Shown here: positions 31,654 through 45,013 of the stretch, one piece after another
How the letters are laid out: each line of letters starts with the position of its first letter
Numbering within the stretch: position 1 is the stretch's first letter
Source: Streptomyces sp. HUAS 15-9
GTDB taxonomy: Bacteria; Actinomycetota; Actinomycetes; Streptomycetales; Streptomycetaceae
Length of the DNA: 64,000 bases
Assembly (NCBI RefSeq): GCF_025642155.1
Contig: NZ_CP106798.1
Span: 806,001-870,000 of the forward strand
Direction of reading: 5' to 3'
The notes under the pieces: generated by a model
The model's input: the letters and a program-made list of their open reading frames with translations, nothing else
The model's database searches: none
What the model was told of the DNA's origin: nothing
Position numbers and translations under genes: made by a program

Positions 31654-33093
31654 TAGGGCTTGGTCATCTTCACTCCTGAGTGGCGTGTCTGTTGCCTCGT
31701 GGGTGGCGTTGTCGTGGTGTGACACCTGAGGAGATGACCGAGGCCCGGGGGGACCTGGAGGCGTTCGCGGCGGAGTTGTTCGACGGGTTCTTCCGTGCGG
31801 ACCAGCGGCGGTGGGGACAGGCGTATGTGCGAGGGCTGCTGCTGGACGGGCGGCGTAAGTCGGTGGAGCCGATGGCAGCCCGCCTCGGCGAGGACGGCAA
31901 CCGGCAGGCGCTGGCGCACTTCATCACCTCCAGCCCGTGGGATCCGGCGCATGTGCGGGCCCGGCTGGCCTGGAGGATGCACGAGGCGATCGGTCCGGAG
32001 GCGCTGATCGTTGACGACACCGGCTTCCTCAAGGACGGGGACGCGTCTGCGTGTGTGTCGCGGCAGTACACCGGCACCGCGGGCAAGGTCACCAACTGCC
32101 AGGTGGGAGTGTCGCTGCACCTGGCCCGTGAGCAGGCCTCGGCCGCAGTGAACTGGCGGCTGTTCGTGCCCGCTTCATGGGATCCGGCCTCTGGACAGGC
32201 GGATGCGGCCAAGGTCGCCCGCCGCGGCCGTTGCGGCATCCCCGCCCAGGTGGGGCATGTGGAGAAGTGGCAGCTGGCCCTGGACATGATCGACGAAACC
32301 CGGTCGTGGGGCGTCGATGTCCCCTTGGTCGTGGCGGATGCCGGATACGGCGATGCCGCCGCCTTCCGTCTGGGGCTGGAGGAACGCAGCCTGCCCTATG
32401 CGGTCGGGATCTCCTGCCGCCACACCGCCCATCCGGCCGACGCCCGGCCCGTCCAGCCCCCTACGCGGGCACCGGTTACCACCGAAAGCGCAGTACCCCG
32501 ACCCTGCGCAGACGGTGAAAGACCTGGTCATCGCGGTAGGCCGGGCGGCTGCACGGCCGGTTTCCTGGCGGGTAGGCTCCCGGCCGGGCACGGGCCGAAA
32601 CGGCTTCAAGCGCATGTACTCGCGGTTCGTCGCCCTCAGGGTCCGGCCCGCCGGACGGGGCCTACGCAAGACCACGGACGCTCCCGAGCTGCCTGAACGC
32701 TGGCTGCTGGCCGAATGGCCCGCCACCGAGAGCGAGCCGGTGCAGTTCTGGCTGTCCAGCCTGCCCTCCGGCATGCCACTGGCCACCCTGGTGCGGCTGA
32801 CCAAGCTGCGCTGGCGCATCGAGCACGACTACCGGGAGATGAAACAGGCCCTGGGACTTGCCCACTTCGAAGGCCGCACCTGGGGCGGCTGGCACCACCA
32901 TGTCACCCTCGTCTCCGCCGCCCATGCCTTCTGCACCCTCAGGCGCATGGCTCGCGCCCCAAAAGACACAGCGGCGGTCTGAGTCTCTACCAGATCGTCC
33001 GTGAACTGCAGACACTCCTCGCCCTCTGGACCGGCGCCTGCCCCACCTGCCGCCGCGACATACCCGCACCGATAGCAAGATGACCAAGCCCTA
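31654..33093. mobile_element. IS701-family insertion sequence, 1440 bp
   Basis: Perfect 17-bp terminal inverted repeats TAGGGCTTGGTCATCTT (31654-31670) and its complement (33077-33093) bound the element, with CTAG duplicated on both sides. It carries one transposase gene with several frame breaks. The perfect ends and target duplication show fairly recent arrival; the broken transposase means it cannot move by itself. The right copy of CTAG contains the stop codon of glgX. Confidence 0.92.
31719..33083 (+). pseudogene. IS701-family transposase, frameshifted
   Basis: A DDE transposase of the IS4/IS701 superfamily. The first frame gives EELTEARGDLEAF-like N-terminus to ALIVDDTGFLKDGDAS (first Asp), VVADAGYGDAAAFR (second Asp) and ISCRHTAHPADARPVQPP. 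The frame then shifts near 32458 and again near 32490 into QYPDPAQTVKDLVIAVG, and continues to KLRWRIEHDYREMKQALGLAHFEGR (catalytic Glu region). A third break near 32978 is needed to reach GLSLYQIVRELQTLLALWTG. The start is GTG 31719 or ATG 31734. Three shifts make it non-functional unless they are sequence errors. Confidence 0.88.
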
Positions 33094-35234
<2,141 letters not shown>

Positions 35235-35238
<4 letters not shown>

Positions 35239-35735
35239 CGGGCGGCCTCCACCGGGTCCGCCGGGGCGGCCAGTGCGGCGACGGGCATCTCCCGGGGCAC
35301 CTGGCGCACATGGCGCAGGCTGGGCGCCGGGGCCGTCGGGACCAGCGGGACGCGCTCGCCGCTGCGGGCGCGCCGGGAGAACCAGATGATCTTGCTGCCG
35401 GTGTCCGAGGCACAGCACCCCCAGCCGTCGCTCGTCGCGGCGATCTGGGTCAGACAGCCGCGCAGGTCCTGGTCGGGACGCAGATCGCGGTCGTCCTCGC
35501 CGACGGCGGTGATCAGATGCTGGCCGTTCCACCACATCTCGATCGATGTGCGTTTGTCCGTCGCGTGCTCGTCAATGGCCCGCAGCAGCAGTTCGGTGCC
35601 GCGGCAGACGGGATCCACGAGGTTCTCGAGGTCCCAGTGACGGAGGTGGGCGGCCAGGATGCGGCTGACCTGTCCGACCCGTTCGGGGCTGACTTCCACG
35701 TCGAGGTGGTAGTAGCAGGGCACTGCGGTCTTCAT
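35235..35735 (-). CDS. Small ATPase-fold (HATPase/RsbW-like) protein
   Basis: A 166-residue protein (MKTAVPCYYHLDVEVSPERVGQVSRILAAHLRHWDLENLVDPVCRGTELLLRAIDEHA...). The arrangement resembles Streptomyces HATPase_c proteins related to anti-sigma kinases, but the N box is degenerate (CRGTELLLRAIDEHA rather than ELVTNAxxH) and a clean G1 box (DxGxG) is not visible (SDGWGCC may be its remnant). GAGGAG stands 9-10 bases before ATG 35735. It is translationally coupled to glgX, so it probably takes part in regulating glycogen turnover (inference). It is divergent from the DUF5133-glgE operon. Confidence 0.7.
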
Positions 35736-36040
35736 CGTCGCTTGCTCCTCACCGGCGAAGCTGCCGCTCGTTCTCGCCCCCGCAGGCAATGGCCCCGATC
35801 ACCGAGCGTCGAGCACTGATCGCTCCTGAGTCAGATCCACAGTGCGGGTACTACGCCATTCGTGCAACACGAGAGCACTCGAGTGGTGATTGAAGATCCA
35901 ACAAGACGCTGAGTCGTCACACGTGCACCATGAGTGAAAGTGCCTCGATCGCCGTAACGGTTCCGTGCCTCTCCGTGCACGGAGGCCACCCGACCGTCGG
36001 GAAACGCGCCCAGTCGAGAGCGTGGAGGGTGAAGAGGGCC
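35736..36040. other. Divergent regulatory region of the glycogen cluster
   Basis: A 305-bp region between the divergent glgX and glgE transcription units; AT-richer at 35820-35930 than the rest of the cluster. It carries the sigma-B-type promoter listed separately. A hairpin CCGTGC-ctct-CCGTGCACGG area near 35963-35982 is possible. No gene seen, although an in-frame extension of the DUF5133 gene back to 35930 exists. Confidence 0.55.
35828..35851 (+). promoter_or_regulatory. Sigma-B-type promoter upstream of the glgE operon
   Basis: GAGT (35828-35831), exactly 14 bp, then GGGTAC (35846-35851): a full match to the Streptomyces sigma-B-class consensus GNNT-N14-16-GGGTAC. It points at the DUF5133-glgE-treS-mak-glgB operon, leaving a leader of about 180 nt. 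Confidence 0.55.
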
Positions 36041-36340
36041 ATGCTGCTACCCGCTAAGGCCGAAGTGGCCAGGCAGTTGCGGCGGTACCGGGCGTGGGAA
36101 CGCGTGATGCTCGCCTCTCCGTCGGACCGCGAGGTGCGGGCCACGTTCGAGGACTCGGGCTACACGCTGTGCGTGCTGATGGGCAAGCGGTGCGCCCGGG
36201 AGGCAGCCGACGCCGCCGAGCGCTATCTGCGCTCCAGTCTGGGCAGCTACCTGCAGGAGCAGGGCGGGCGGCCCCATGGGAGCGGCGCGGCGCGACGGGC
36301 TCCGCCGTGGGACCGGCGTTCCGGTGCCAGGAGGCACTGA
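36041..36340 (+). CDS. DUF5133-family small protein
   Basis: A 99-residue soluble protein with two predicted helices flanking a beta stretch: PAKAEVARQLRRYRAWERVMLASPSDREVRATFEDSGYTLCVLMGKRCAREAADAAERYL. The family is restricted to actinomycetes and has no known function. ATG 36041 has GAGGG about 7 bases upstream; upstream in-frame codons lack one. It lies 69 bp before glgE and is probably the first gene of that operon. The Arg-rich C-terminal tail is variable. Confidence 0.75.
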   Translation: MLLPAKAEVARQLRRYRAWERVMLASPSDREVRATFEDSGYTLCVLMGKRCAREAADAAERYLRSSLGSYLQEQGGRPHGSGAARRAPPWDRRSGARRH

Positions 36341-36409
36341 CCTTCCGGTGTCATTCGGATTCCCAGCCGGGCCCGGGGCCCGGCTTCGCGCACGGCGGAG
36401 GTGAGACCC

Positions 36410-38403
36410 ATGAGTTCGACCCCGGCCATCGGCCGAGTTCCGGTTCGCGACGTCCGGCCGGCCGTGGAGTGCGGCAGGCGCCCGGCGAAGGCGGTGACCG
36501 GGGAGACGTTCGAGGTCTCGGCCACCGTGTTCCGTGAGGGCCAGGACGCCGTCGGCGCGAACGTCGTGCTGCGCGACCCCGAGGGCCGCACCGGACCCTG
36601 GACACCGATGCGTGAACTCGCCCCGGGCACCGACCGCTGGGGCGCGGAGGTCACCCCGGACGCGACGGGCCACTGGACGTACACGGTGGAGGCCTGGAGC
36701 GATCCGGTGGCCACCTGGCGCCGGACCGCCCGCATCAAGGTCCCGGCGGGCATCGACACCGGGCTGGTTCTGGAGGAGGGCATGGACCTCCACACCCGGG
36801 CCGCCTCCGGGGTGCCCGAGGGCCCCGAGCGCGAGGCGGTCCTAGCCGCCGCCCGGGCGCTGGGCAACGACTCGCTCTCCCTTCAGGCCCGTCTCGGTGC
36901 GGCGTTGGCGCCGGAGGTGGACGGGGTGCTGGCGCGGTATCCGCTGCGGGAGCTGGTGACCGCGTCGGAGCCGATGCCGCTGCTGGTGGAGCGTGAACGC
37001 GCGTTGTACGGCTCGTGGTACGAGTTCTTCCCGCGCTCGGAGGGCACGCCCCAGCAGCCGCACGGCACGTTCCGTACCGCCGCGCGGCGTCTGGAGGCGA
37101 TCGCCGCGATGGGCTTCGACGTGGTCTACCTCCCGCCGATCCACCCGATCGGGACGACGTTCCGCAAGGGCCGCAACAACACCCTGACCGCCGGCCCCGA
37201 CGACGTCGGCGTGCCCTGGGCGATCGGCTCCCCCGAGGGCGGCCACGACGCCGTCCACCCCGGCCTGGGCACCCTGGAGGACTTCGACCGCTTCGTGGAC
37301 CGGGCCCGCGGACTGGGTCTGGAGGTGGCGCTCGACTTCGCGCTGCAGTGCTCCCCGGACCACCCCTGGGTGCACAAGCACCCCGAGTGGTTCCACCACC
37401 GCCCCGACGGCACGATCGCCCACGCGGAGAACCCGCCCAAGAAGTACCAGGACATCTACCCCATCGCCTTCGACACCGACCTGGACGGACTGGTCGCCGA
37501 GACGCTGCGGGTGCTGCGGCACTGGATGGCGCACGGGGTACGGATCTTCCGGGTGGACAACCCGCACACCAAACCGGTCATGTTCTGGGAGCGGGTGATC
37601 GCGGACGTCAACGCCTCCGACCCCGATGTGCTCTTCCTGGCCGAGGCGTTCACCCGCCCGGCGATGATGCACACCCTGGCGCAGATCGGTTTCCAGCAGT
37701 CGTACACGTACTTCACCTGGCGCAACACCAAGCAGGAGCTGACCGAGTACCTGACGGAACTGTCCGGGGAGGCGGCCGCCTACATGCGGCCCAACTTCTT
37801 CGCCAACACCCCCGACATCCTGCACGCCTACCTCCAGCACGGCGGCCGGCCCGCCTTCGAGGTGCGCGCCGTGCTCGCCGCGACCCTCTCCCCCGCGTGG
37901 GGCATCTACAGCGGCTACGAACTGTGCGAGAACACCCCGCTCCGGCAGGGCGGCGAGGAGTACCTCGACTCGGAGAAGTACCAGCTCAAAGCACGCGACT
38001 GGGCCGCCGCCGAACGCGACGGACACACCATCACCCCCCTGATCACCCGCCTCAACACCATCCGGCGCCACCACCCCGCGCTGCGGCAGCTCAGGAACCT
38101 GCGCTTCCACTCGACCGACAACGACGCCGTGATCGCGTACAGCAAGCGCACCGGCTCGGACACCGTCGTCGTGGTCGCCAACCTCGACCCGCACCACACC
38201 CAGGAGGCCACGGTCTCGTTGGACATGCCGCGACTCGGCCTGGACTGGCACGAGTCGGTGCCGGTGCGTGACGAACTGACGGATGAGACCTACCAGTGGG
38301 GCAGGACCAACTATGTGCGCCTCACACCCGGCCGGGCACCGGCTCATGTGCTCCATGTCGAGCGATCGTCCGTCTCGCCACAGATCGGAGGGCCCAGAGC
38401 GTC

Positions 38404-38407
<4 letters not shown>
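36410..38407 (+). CDS. glgE: Maltosyltransferase GlgE
   Basis: A 665-residue GH13_3 enzyme. An N-terminal beta-sandwich ([25 protein letters not shown]) and helical insert precede the barrel; the nucleophile is Asp383 in [10 protein letters not shown] and the acid/base Glu412 in FLAEAFTRP, spaced 29 residues apart as in the characterised Streptomyces coelicolor enzyme. It transfers maltosyl units from alpha-maltose-1-phosphate to the non-reducing end of alpha-1,4-glucan, releasing phosphate. CGGAGG precedes ATG 36410. The ATG of treS overlaps its TGA (ATGA). It is the committed polymerase of this cluster. Confidence 0.97.
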
Positions 38408-40122
<1,715 letters not shown>

Positions 40123-40153
40123 GCGCGCGGCACCGAGGAAAGGAGGCTTCACC

Positions 40154-41518
40154 ATGACGAAGACCGTTTCCCTCCGGCCGAGGCGCCGGACCGGTTCCGA
40201 CCGGCCCAGGGCCTCACTGACCGGACTGCTGCGCGAATGGCTGCCCGGGCAGCGCTGGTTCGCGGGCAAGGACCGACCCGTCACGGAGATCTCCCTGCTG
40301 TCCATGACCGAGCTGTTCCCGGGCTGTCTGCACCTGCTGGTCCACGCCGGACACGCCGGGGTCCCCGCGCCCGTGGGCACACCCCCGGACGGTGACTGCT
40401 ACCAGCTGCTGCTCGGCGCGCAGAAGCATCCGACGCCGCGCCTGGGCCGGGCCTACATCGGCCGGCCCGACGAGGGTCCGCTGGCCGGTCTGGCGGTGTA
40501 CGACGCCCTGCACGACCCGCGCTCGGCCGAACTGCTCCTGGAGCGGCTGCGGCAGCCCGGCGCGGCGGGCCCGCTGCGCTTCGAGGCGGACCCGGCCGTA
40601 CGGGTGCCCGGCGCACTCGCGCCGCGTCTGCTGGACGCAGAGCAGTCCAACTCCTCGCTGGTGTACGGCGACGCGTACATCCTGAAGGTCTTCCGGCGCA
40701 TCCAGCCCGGGATCAACCCCGATCTGGAGGTGTCGGGGGCACTGGCCGCACAGGGCTGCACGCGCGTGCCCGCGCCGGTGGCCTGGTTCCGGACCACACA
40801 GCCGTGGCCCGCGACGCTCGGCGTGCTCCAGCCCTTCCTGCCCGGCGCCGACGACGGCTGGACGCTCGCCCTGCGCGCACTGGCCACGGGCGACGACTTC
40901 ACCACGGCGGCGCGCGAACTGGGGCGGGCCACGGCCGAGGTGCACCTCGCGCTGGCCACGGCCTTCCCGTCGGACGTCCCGGGCGAGAACGAGCCGACGG
41001 CGGAGGCGATGACGGCCCGGCTGGAGGCCGCCGTGCACTGCGTGCCCGCGCTGCGGCCGTTCGTCCCGGGGCTGCGCACCGCGTTCGGCGCGCTCGCCAC
41101 CTGCGACACCGGGCCGCCCGCGCAGCGAATACACGGCGACCTGCACCTCGGGCAGGTGCTGCGCACCGGCCCCGAGTGGTTCGTCATCGACTTCGAGGGC
41201 GAACCGTCCCGCCCGCTCACCGAGCGGCGCAGCGCCCAGTCCCCGCTGCGGGACATAGCCGGCATGCTGCGCTCCTTCGACTACGCGGCCCGGCAGCGCC
41301 GCCCCTGGCGCCCGGAGTGGGCCCGCCGCTGCCGGGAGGCGTTCTGCGCGGGCTATGCCGCGCGGGCCGGGTGGGATCCACGCAAGAAGCACGCCCTGCT
41401 GCGTGCCCACGAGACGGACAGGGCGGTGTACGAGGTGCTGTACGAGGCCCGGCACCGCCCGGACTGGCTTCCGGTTCCCATGGCCGCGATCGAGCGGCTC
41501 GCCGTAAGGGGAGGCTGA
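40154..41518 (+). CDS. mak: Maltokinase (Mak/Pep2)
   Basis: A 454-residue kinase of the aminoglycoside-phosphotransferase fold. N-terminal lobe [18 protein letters not shown] is the family signature. The catalytic loop is [12 protein letters not shown] (Asp329) and the metal-binding segment VIDFEGEP (Asp346). It phosphorylates maltose with ATP to maltose-1-phosphate, the substrate of GlgE. AAAGGAGG lies before ATG 40154, 31 bp after treS. Some literature calls this gene pep2. Confidence 0.94.
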   Translation: MTKTVSLRPRRRTGSDRPRASLTGLLREWLPGQRWFAGKDRPVTEISLLSMTELFPGCLHLLVHAGHAGVPAPVGTPPDGDCYQLLLGAQKHPTPRLGRAYIGRPDEGPLAGLAVYDALHDPRSAELLLERLRQPGAAGPLRFEADPAVRVPGALAPRLLDAEQSNSSLVYGDAYILKVFRRIQPGINPDLEVSGALAAQGCTRVPAPVAWFRTTQPWPATLGVLQPFLPGADDGWTLALRALATGDDFTTAARELGRATAEVHLALATAFPSDVPGENEPTAEAMTARLEAAVHCVPALRPFVPGLRTAFGALATCDTGPPAQRIHGDLHLGQVLRTGPEWFVIDFEGEPSRPLTERRSAQSPLRDIAGMLRSFDYAARQRRPWRPEWARRCREAFCAGYAARAGWDPRKKHALLRAHETDRAVYEVLYEARHRPDWLPVPMAAIERLAVRGG

Positions 41519-41522
41519 CCTC

Positions 41523-43769
41523 ATGGCACTGCGCGACACTTCGCTCCCCGAGCACTCGGGCCCGCTCCCGCCCACGGCCGTACCGCTGGACCCCAGGGAC
41601 CGTGAGCGCCTGCTGTCGGGCTCCCACCACGATCCGCACGCCCTGCTGGGCGCCCACCCGGTCCCCGGCGGGACCCTGTTCCGGGCGCTGCGCCCGTTCG
41701 CCCGCGCGGTGAGCGTCGTGGTCGACGGCACGCACAGCGGCCTCGTCTCCGAGGGGGACGGTCTCTTCGCCGCCGTACTGCCGTACGACACGGTTCCGTC
41801 GTACACGCTGCTGGTGGAGTACGAGGACACCGAGCAGGAGGTGGACGACCCCTATCGTTTCCTCCCCGCTCTCGGCGAGCTCGATCTGCATCTGATCGGC
41901 GAGGGCCGCCACGAGCAGCTGTGGCAGGCGCTGGGCGCCGAGCCGATGACGCACCAAGGTGTGACCGGCACCCGCTTCACCGTGTGGGCGCCGAACGCTC
42001 AAGGGGTGCGGGTCGCCGGGGACTTCACCTGGTGGGACGGCACCCAGTACCCGATGCGTTCGCTCGGCTCGTCCGGCGTCTGGGAGCTGTTCCTGCCGGG
42101 CATCGGCGAGGGCACCCGGTACAAGTTCGAGATCACGTCGCGCTACGGCGACCGGTTCCTCAAGGCCGACCCGATGGCCCGGCGCACGGAGGTGCCGCCC
42201 GACACCGCTTCCGTCGTCACGGCCTCGCACTACGAGTGGGGCGACGCGGGGTGGATGGCGCGCCGGGCCGGCACGCCGGTGCACGAGGCACCGTTCTCGG
42301 TGTACGAGATCCATCTCCCCTCCTGGCGCCTCGGCCTGACGTATCGTCAACTGGCCGACCAGCTGCCCGCGTACGTCAAGGACCTCGGCTTCACCCACGT
42401 CGAGCTGATGCCCGTCGCCGAGCACCCCTTCGGCCCCTCGTGGGGCTATCAGGTCACGTCCTACTACGCTCCGACCTCCCGGCTGGGGACCCCCGACGAC
42501 TTCAAGTACCTGATCGACGCCCTCCACCGGGCCGGCATCGGCGTGATCATGGACTGGGTGCCCGCGCACTTCCCCAAGGACGACTGGGCGCTGGCGCGCT
42601 TCGACGGGGATCCGCTGTACGAGCCCGGGGACTCGCGTCGGGCCGAGCATCCGGACTGGGGGACGTACGAGTTCGACTTCGGGCGCATCGAGGTGCGCAA
42701 CTTCCTGGTCGCCAACGCCGTGTACTGGTGCGAGGAGTTCCATATCGACGGGCTGCGCGTCGACGCGGTCGCCTCCATGCTCTACCTCGACTACTCGCGC
42801 GACTCCGGCCAGTGGACGCCCAATGTGTTCGGCGGGCGGGAGGACCTGGACGCGGTGGCGTTCCTGCAGGAGATGAACGCGACCGTGTACCGCCGGGCGC
42901 CGGGCGTGCTGACCATCGCCGAGGAGTCGACCGCGTGGGACGGGGTGACGCGGCCGACGGACAGCGGCGGTCTGGGCTTCGGGCTGAAGTGGAACATGGG
43001 CTGGATGCACGACTCGCTGGAGTACATCCAGCACGAGCCGGTACACCGCAAGTACCACCACAACGAGATGACCTTCTCGATGGTGTACGCCTACAGCGAG
43101 AACTACGTCCTGCCCATCTCGCACGACGAGGTCGTCCACGGCAAGCAGGCCCTGGTCTCCAAGATGCCGGGCGACTGGTGGCAGCGGCGCGCCAACCACC
43201 GTGCGTACCTGGGGTTCATGTGGGCCCACCCCGGCAAGCAACTGCTCTTCATGGGGCAGGAGTTCGCCCAGGGCGCCGAATGGTCCGAGGCCCACGGCCC
43301 CGAGTGGTGGCTGCTGGATTCCGCGTACGAGGCGGAGGCGGACCACCGTGGGGTGCAGGACCTGGTCCGCGACCTCAACACCGTCTACCGGGCCCACCCC
43401 GCCCTGTGGCAGCGGGACACCGACCCGGCGGGCTTCCGCTGGGTCGTCGGCGACGCCGCGGACGACAACGTATTCGCCTTCCTGAGGTTCGACGGGCGGG
43501 GAACACCGTTGCTCGCCGTGTCCAACTTCTCCCCGGTCGTCCGCCACGACTACCGCCTCGGCGTACCCGACGGCATCGCCGCCTGGCAGGAGATCCTCAA
43601 CACCGACAGCGCGCGGTACGGCGGCGGCGACATCACCCACCGCGGACCGCTCGTGGCGGACGAGGGCGCGCTCCGAGTGACCCTGCCGCCCCTCGCCACG
43701 GTGTGGCTGGTCCCGCACCCGGTTCAGCACATGACCGAACGGGGCAGTCGGGGAACATGCGCACCGTAG
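41523..43769 (+). CDS. glgB: 1,4-alpha-glucan branching enzyme GlgB
   Basis: A 748-residue GH13_9 branching enzyme: N1 domain ([26 protein letters not shown]), CBM48 N2 domain ([25 protein letters not shown]), barrel with Asp414 ([18 protein letters not shown]), Glu467 ([13 protein letters not shown]) and Asp535 ([11 protein letters not shown]). It makes alpha-1,6 branches on the glucan from GlgE. Start ATG 41523 is 4 bp after the mak stop with GGGGAGG. The C-terminal 15 residues ([13 protein letters not shown]) run past the usual end and overlap the start of the next gene by 13 bp. Confidence 0.97.
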   Translation: MALRDTSLPEHSGPLPPTAVPLDPRDRERLLSGSHHDPHALLGAHPVPGGTLFRALRPFARAVSVVVDGTHSGLVSEGDGLFAAVLPYDTVPSYTLLVEYEDTEQEVDDPYRFLPALGELDLHLIGEGRHEQLWQALGAEPMTHQGVTGTRFTVWAPNAQGVRVAGDFTWWDGTQYPMRSLGSSGVWELFLPGIGEGTRYKFEITSRYGDRFLKADPMARRTEVPPDTASVVTASHYEWGDAGWMARRAGTPVHEAPFSVYEIHLPSWRLGLTYRQLADQLPAYVKDLGFTHVELMPVAEHPFGPSWGYQVTSYYAPTSRLGTPDDFKYLIDALHRAGIGVIMDWVPAHFPKDDWALARFDGDPLYEPGDSRRAEHPDWGTYEFDFGRIEVRNFLVANAVYWCEEFHIDGLRVDAVASMLYLDYSRDSGQWTPNVFGGREDLDAVAFLQEMNATVYRRAPGVLTIAEESTAWDGVTRPTDSGGLGFGLKWNMGWMHDSLEYIQHEPVHRKYHHNEMTFSMVYAYSENYVLPISHDEVVHGKQALVSKMPGDWWQRRANHRAYLGFMWAHPGKQLLFMGQEFAQGAEWSEAHGPEWWLLDSAYEAEADHRGVQDLVRDLNTVYRAHPALWQRDTDPAGFRWVVGDAADDNVFAFLRFDGRGTPLLAVSNFSPVVRHDYRLGVPDGIAAWQEILNTDSARYGGGDITHRGPLVADEGALRVTLPPLATVWLVPHPVQHMTERGSRGTCAP

Positions 43770-44854
43770 GAGTGGAGGAGGAACTCCTCCTGGTCGATCC
43801 CGCAACCGGCGAACCCCGGGCGATGTCCGCCGCGGTGCTCGCCCGCGCCGACCGGGGCGACCAGGGCCAAGAGGCGTTCGAGGAGGAGCTGCACAGCCAG
43901 CAGCTCGAGTTCGCCACGCGTCCGAAGGCGGACCTGGACGAACTGGCCTCGGAGATCGTCCGCTGCCGTCAGGAGGCCGCGCGGCTGGCCCAGGAGACGG
44001 GATGTGCGGTCGTGGCGCTCGCCTCCTCGCCGCTGCCCGTCAACCCCTCGATCAGCGCGAACCGCCGCTACGAGTGGATGGCCGAGCAGTACGGGATCGC
44101 CGTGCACGAACAGATGGTCTGCGGCTGTCACGTGCACGTGGCCGTCGAGTCCGACGACGAGGGCGTCGCCGTCCTCGACCGGATCCGGCCGTGGCTGGCG
44201 GTGTTGACGGCGTTGAGCGCCAACTCCCCCTTCTGGCAGGGCAGGGACAGCGGCTACGACAGCTGTCGCAGCCGGGTCTGGCAGCGCTGGCCGTCGGCCG
44301 GACCGACGGAGGTCTTCGGCTCGGCCGAGCGGTATCACCGGCGGGTGAGGGACATGGTCGCCACCGGTGTGCTCCTCGACAAGGCCATGATCTACTTCGA
44401 TGCGCGGCTGTCCGACCGCTACCCGACGGTGGAGATCCGGGTCGCCGATGTATGTCTGCACTCGGACACCACGGTTCTCCTGGCCGCCCTGACGCGCGGG
44501 CTGGTGGAGACGGCGGCGCGCGACTGGCGGGCCGGCTCCGAGCCGGCGGAGCACAGCGTGAGCCTGCTGCGGCTCGCCGGATGGCGGGCGGCGCGCTCCG
44601 GGCTGTCCGGGGAACTGCTCCACCCGAAGACCATGCGCCCGGCACCCGCGGAGTCGGTGCTGCGGGACCTGCTGGAGCACATCGCGGACGCGCTCGCCGG
44701 CACCGGTGACAACGAGCGTGCGCAGGAGGCGCTCGAGGCGCTGCTGCGGCGGGGCAACGGCGCATCGGTGCAGCGCAAGGCACTGGAGCGGACCGGGAGT
44801 CTGCGGGACGTCGTCACCGAGTGCATAGGGCACACACAGCCGGAACGGTCCTGA
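43757..44854 (+). CDS. Carboxylate-amine ligase, YbdK/glutamate-cysteine ligase 2 family
   Basis: A 365-residue ATP-dependent ligase. It opens [18 protein letters not shown], with the metal-binding EEE, then [22 protein letters not shown] and [19 protein letters not shown], all typical of the YbdK-type glutamate-cysteine ligase fold. Actinomycetes make mycothiol, not glutathione, and the true substrate of these proteins is unclear. ATG 43757 lies inside the 3-prime end of glgB in another frame, so translation is probably coupled. Being last in the glgE operon suggests co-expression with glycogen metabolism, not necessarily a metabolic link. Confidence 0.88.
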   Translation: MRTVGVEEELLLVDPATGEPRAMSAAVLARADRGDQGQEAFEEELHSQQLEFATRPKADLDELASEIVRCRQEAARLAQETGCAVVALASSPLPVNPSISANRRYEWMAEQYGIAVHEQMVCGCHVHVAVESDDEGVAVLDRIRPWLAVLTALSANSPFWQGRDSGYDSCRSRVWQRWPSAGPTEVFGSAERYHRRVRDMVATGVLLDKAMIYFDARLSDRYPTVEIRVADVCLHSDTTVLLAALTRGLVETAARDWRAGSEPAEHSVSLLRLAGWRAARSGLSGELLHPKTMRPAPAESVLRDLLEHIADALAGTGDNERAQEALEALLRRGNGASVQRKALERTGSLRDVVTECIGHTQPERS

Positions 44855-45013
44855 GTACGCGTCCTGTGGGACGCCCTCGGACACGTCCGGATCACAGTCG
44901 GCGACGACTTGACCGTTCCAGGCGCCAAACGGCGCCGCCTCGGATACATTCGAGCACCGCCGACCACGGTACTGATCGGCAGTGTCACCCTCCGTACATC
45001 CCGGGAGCAGCGC

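Noticed and set aside
44921..44936. GGCGCC-AAAC-GGCGCC as an operator
   Set aside because: Six-base GC palindromes are frequent in this genome; the spacing to the acyl-CoA synthetase gene gives no clear promoter.
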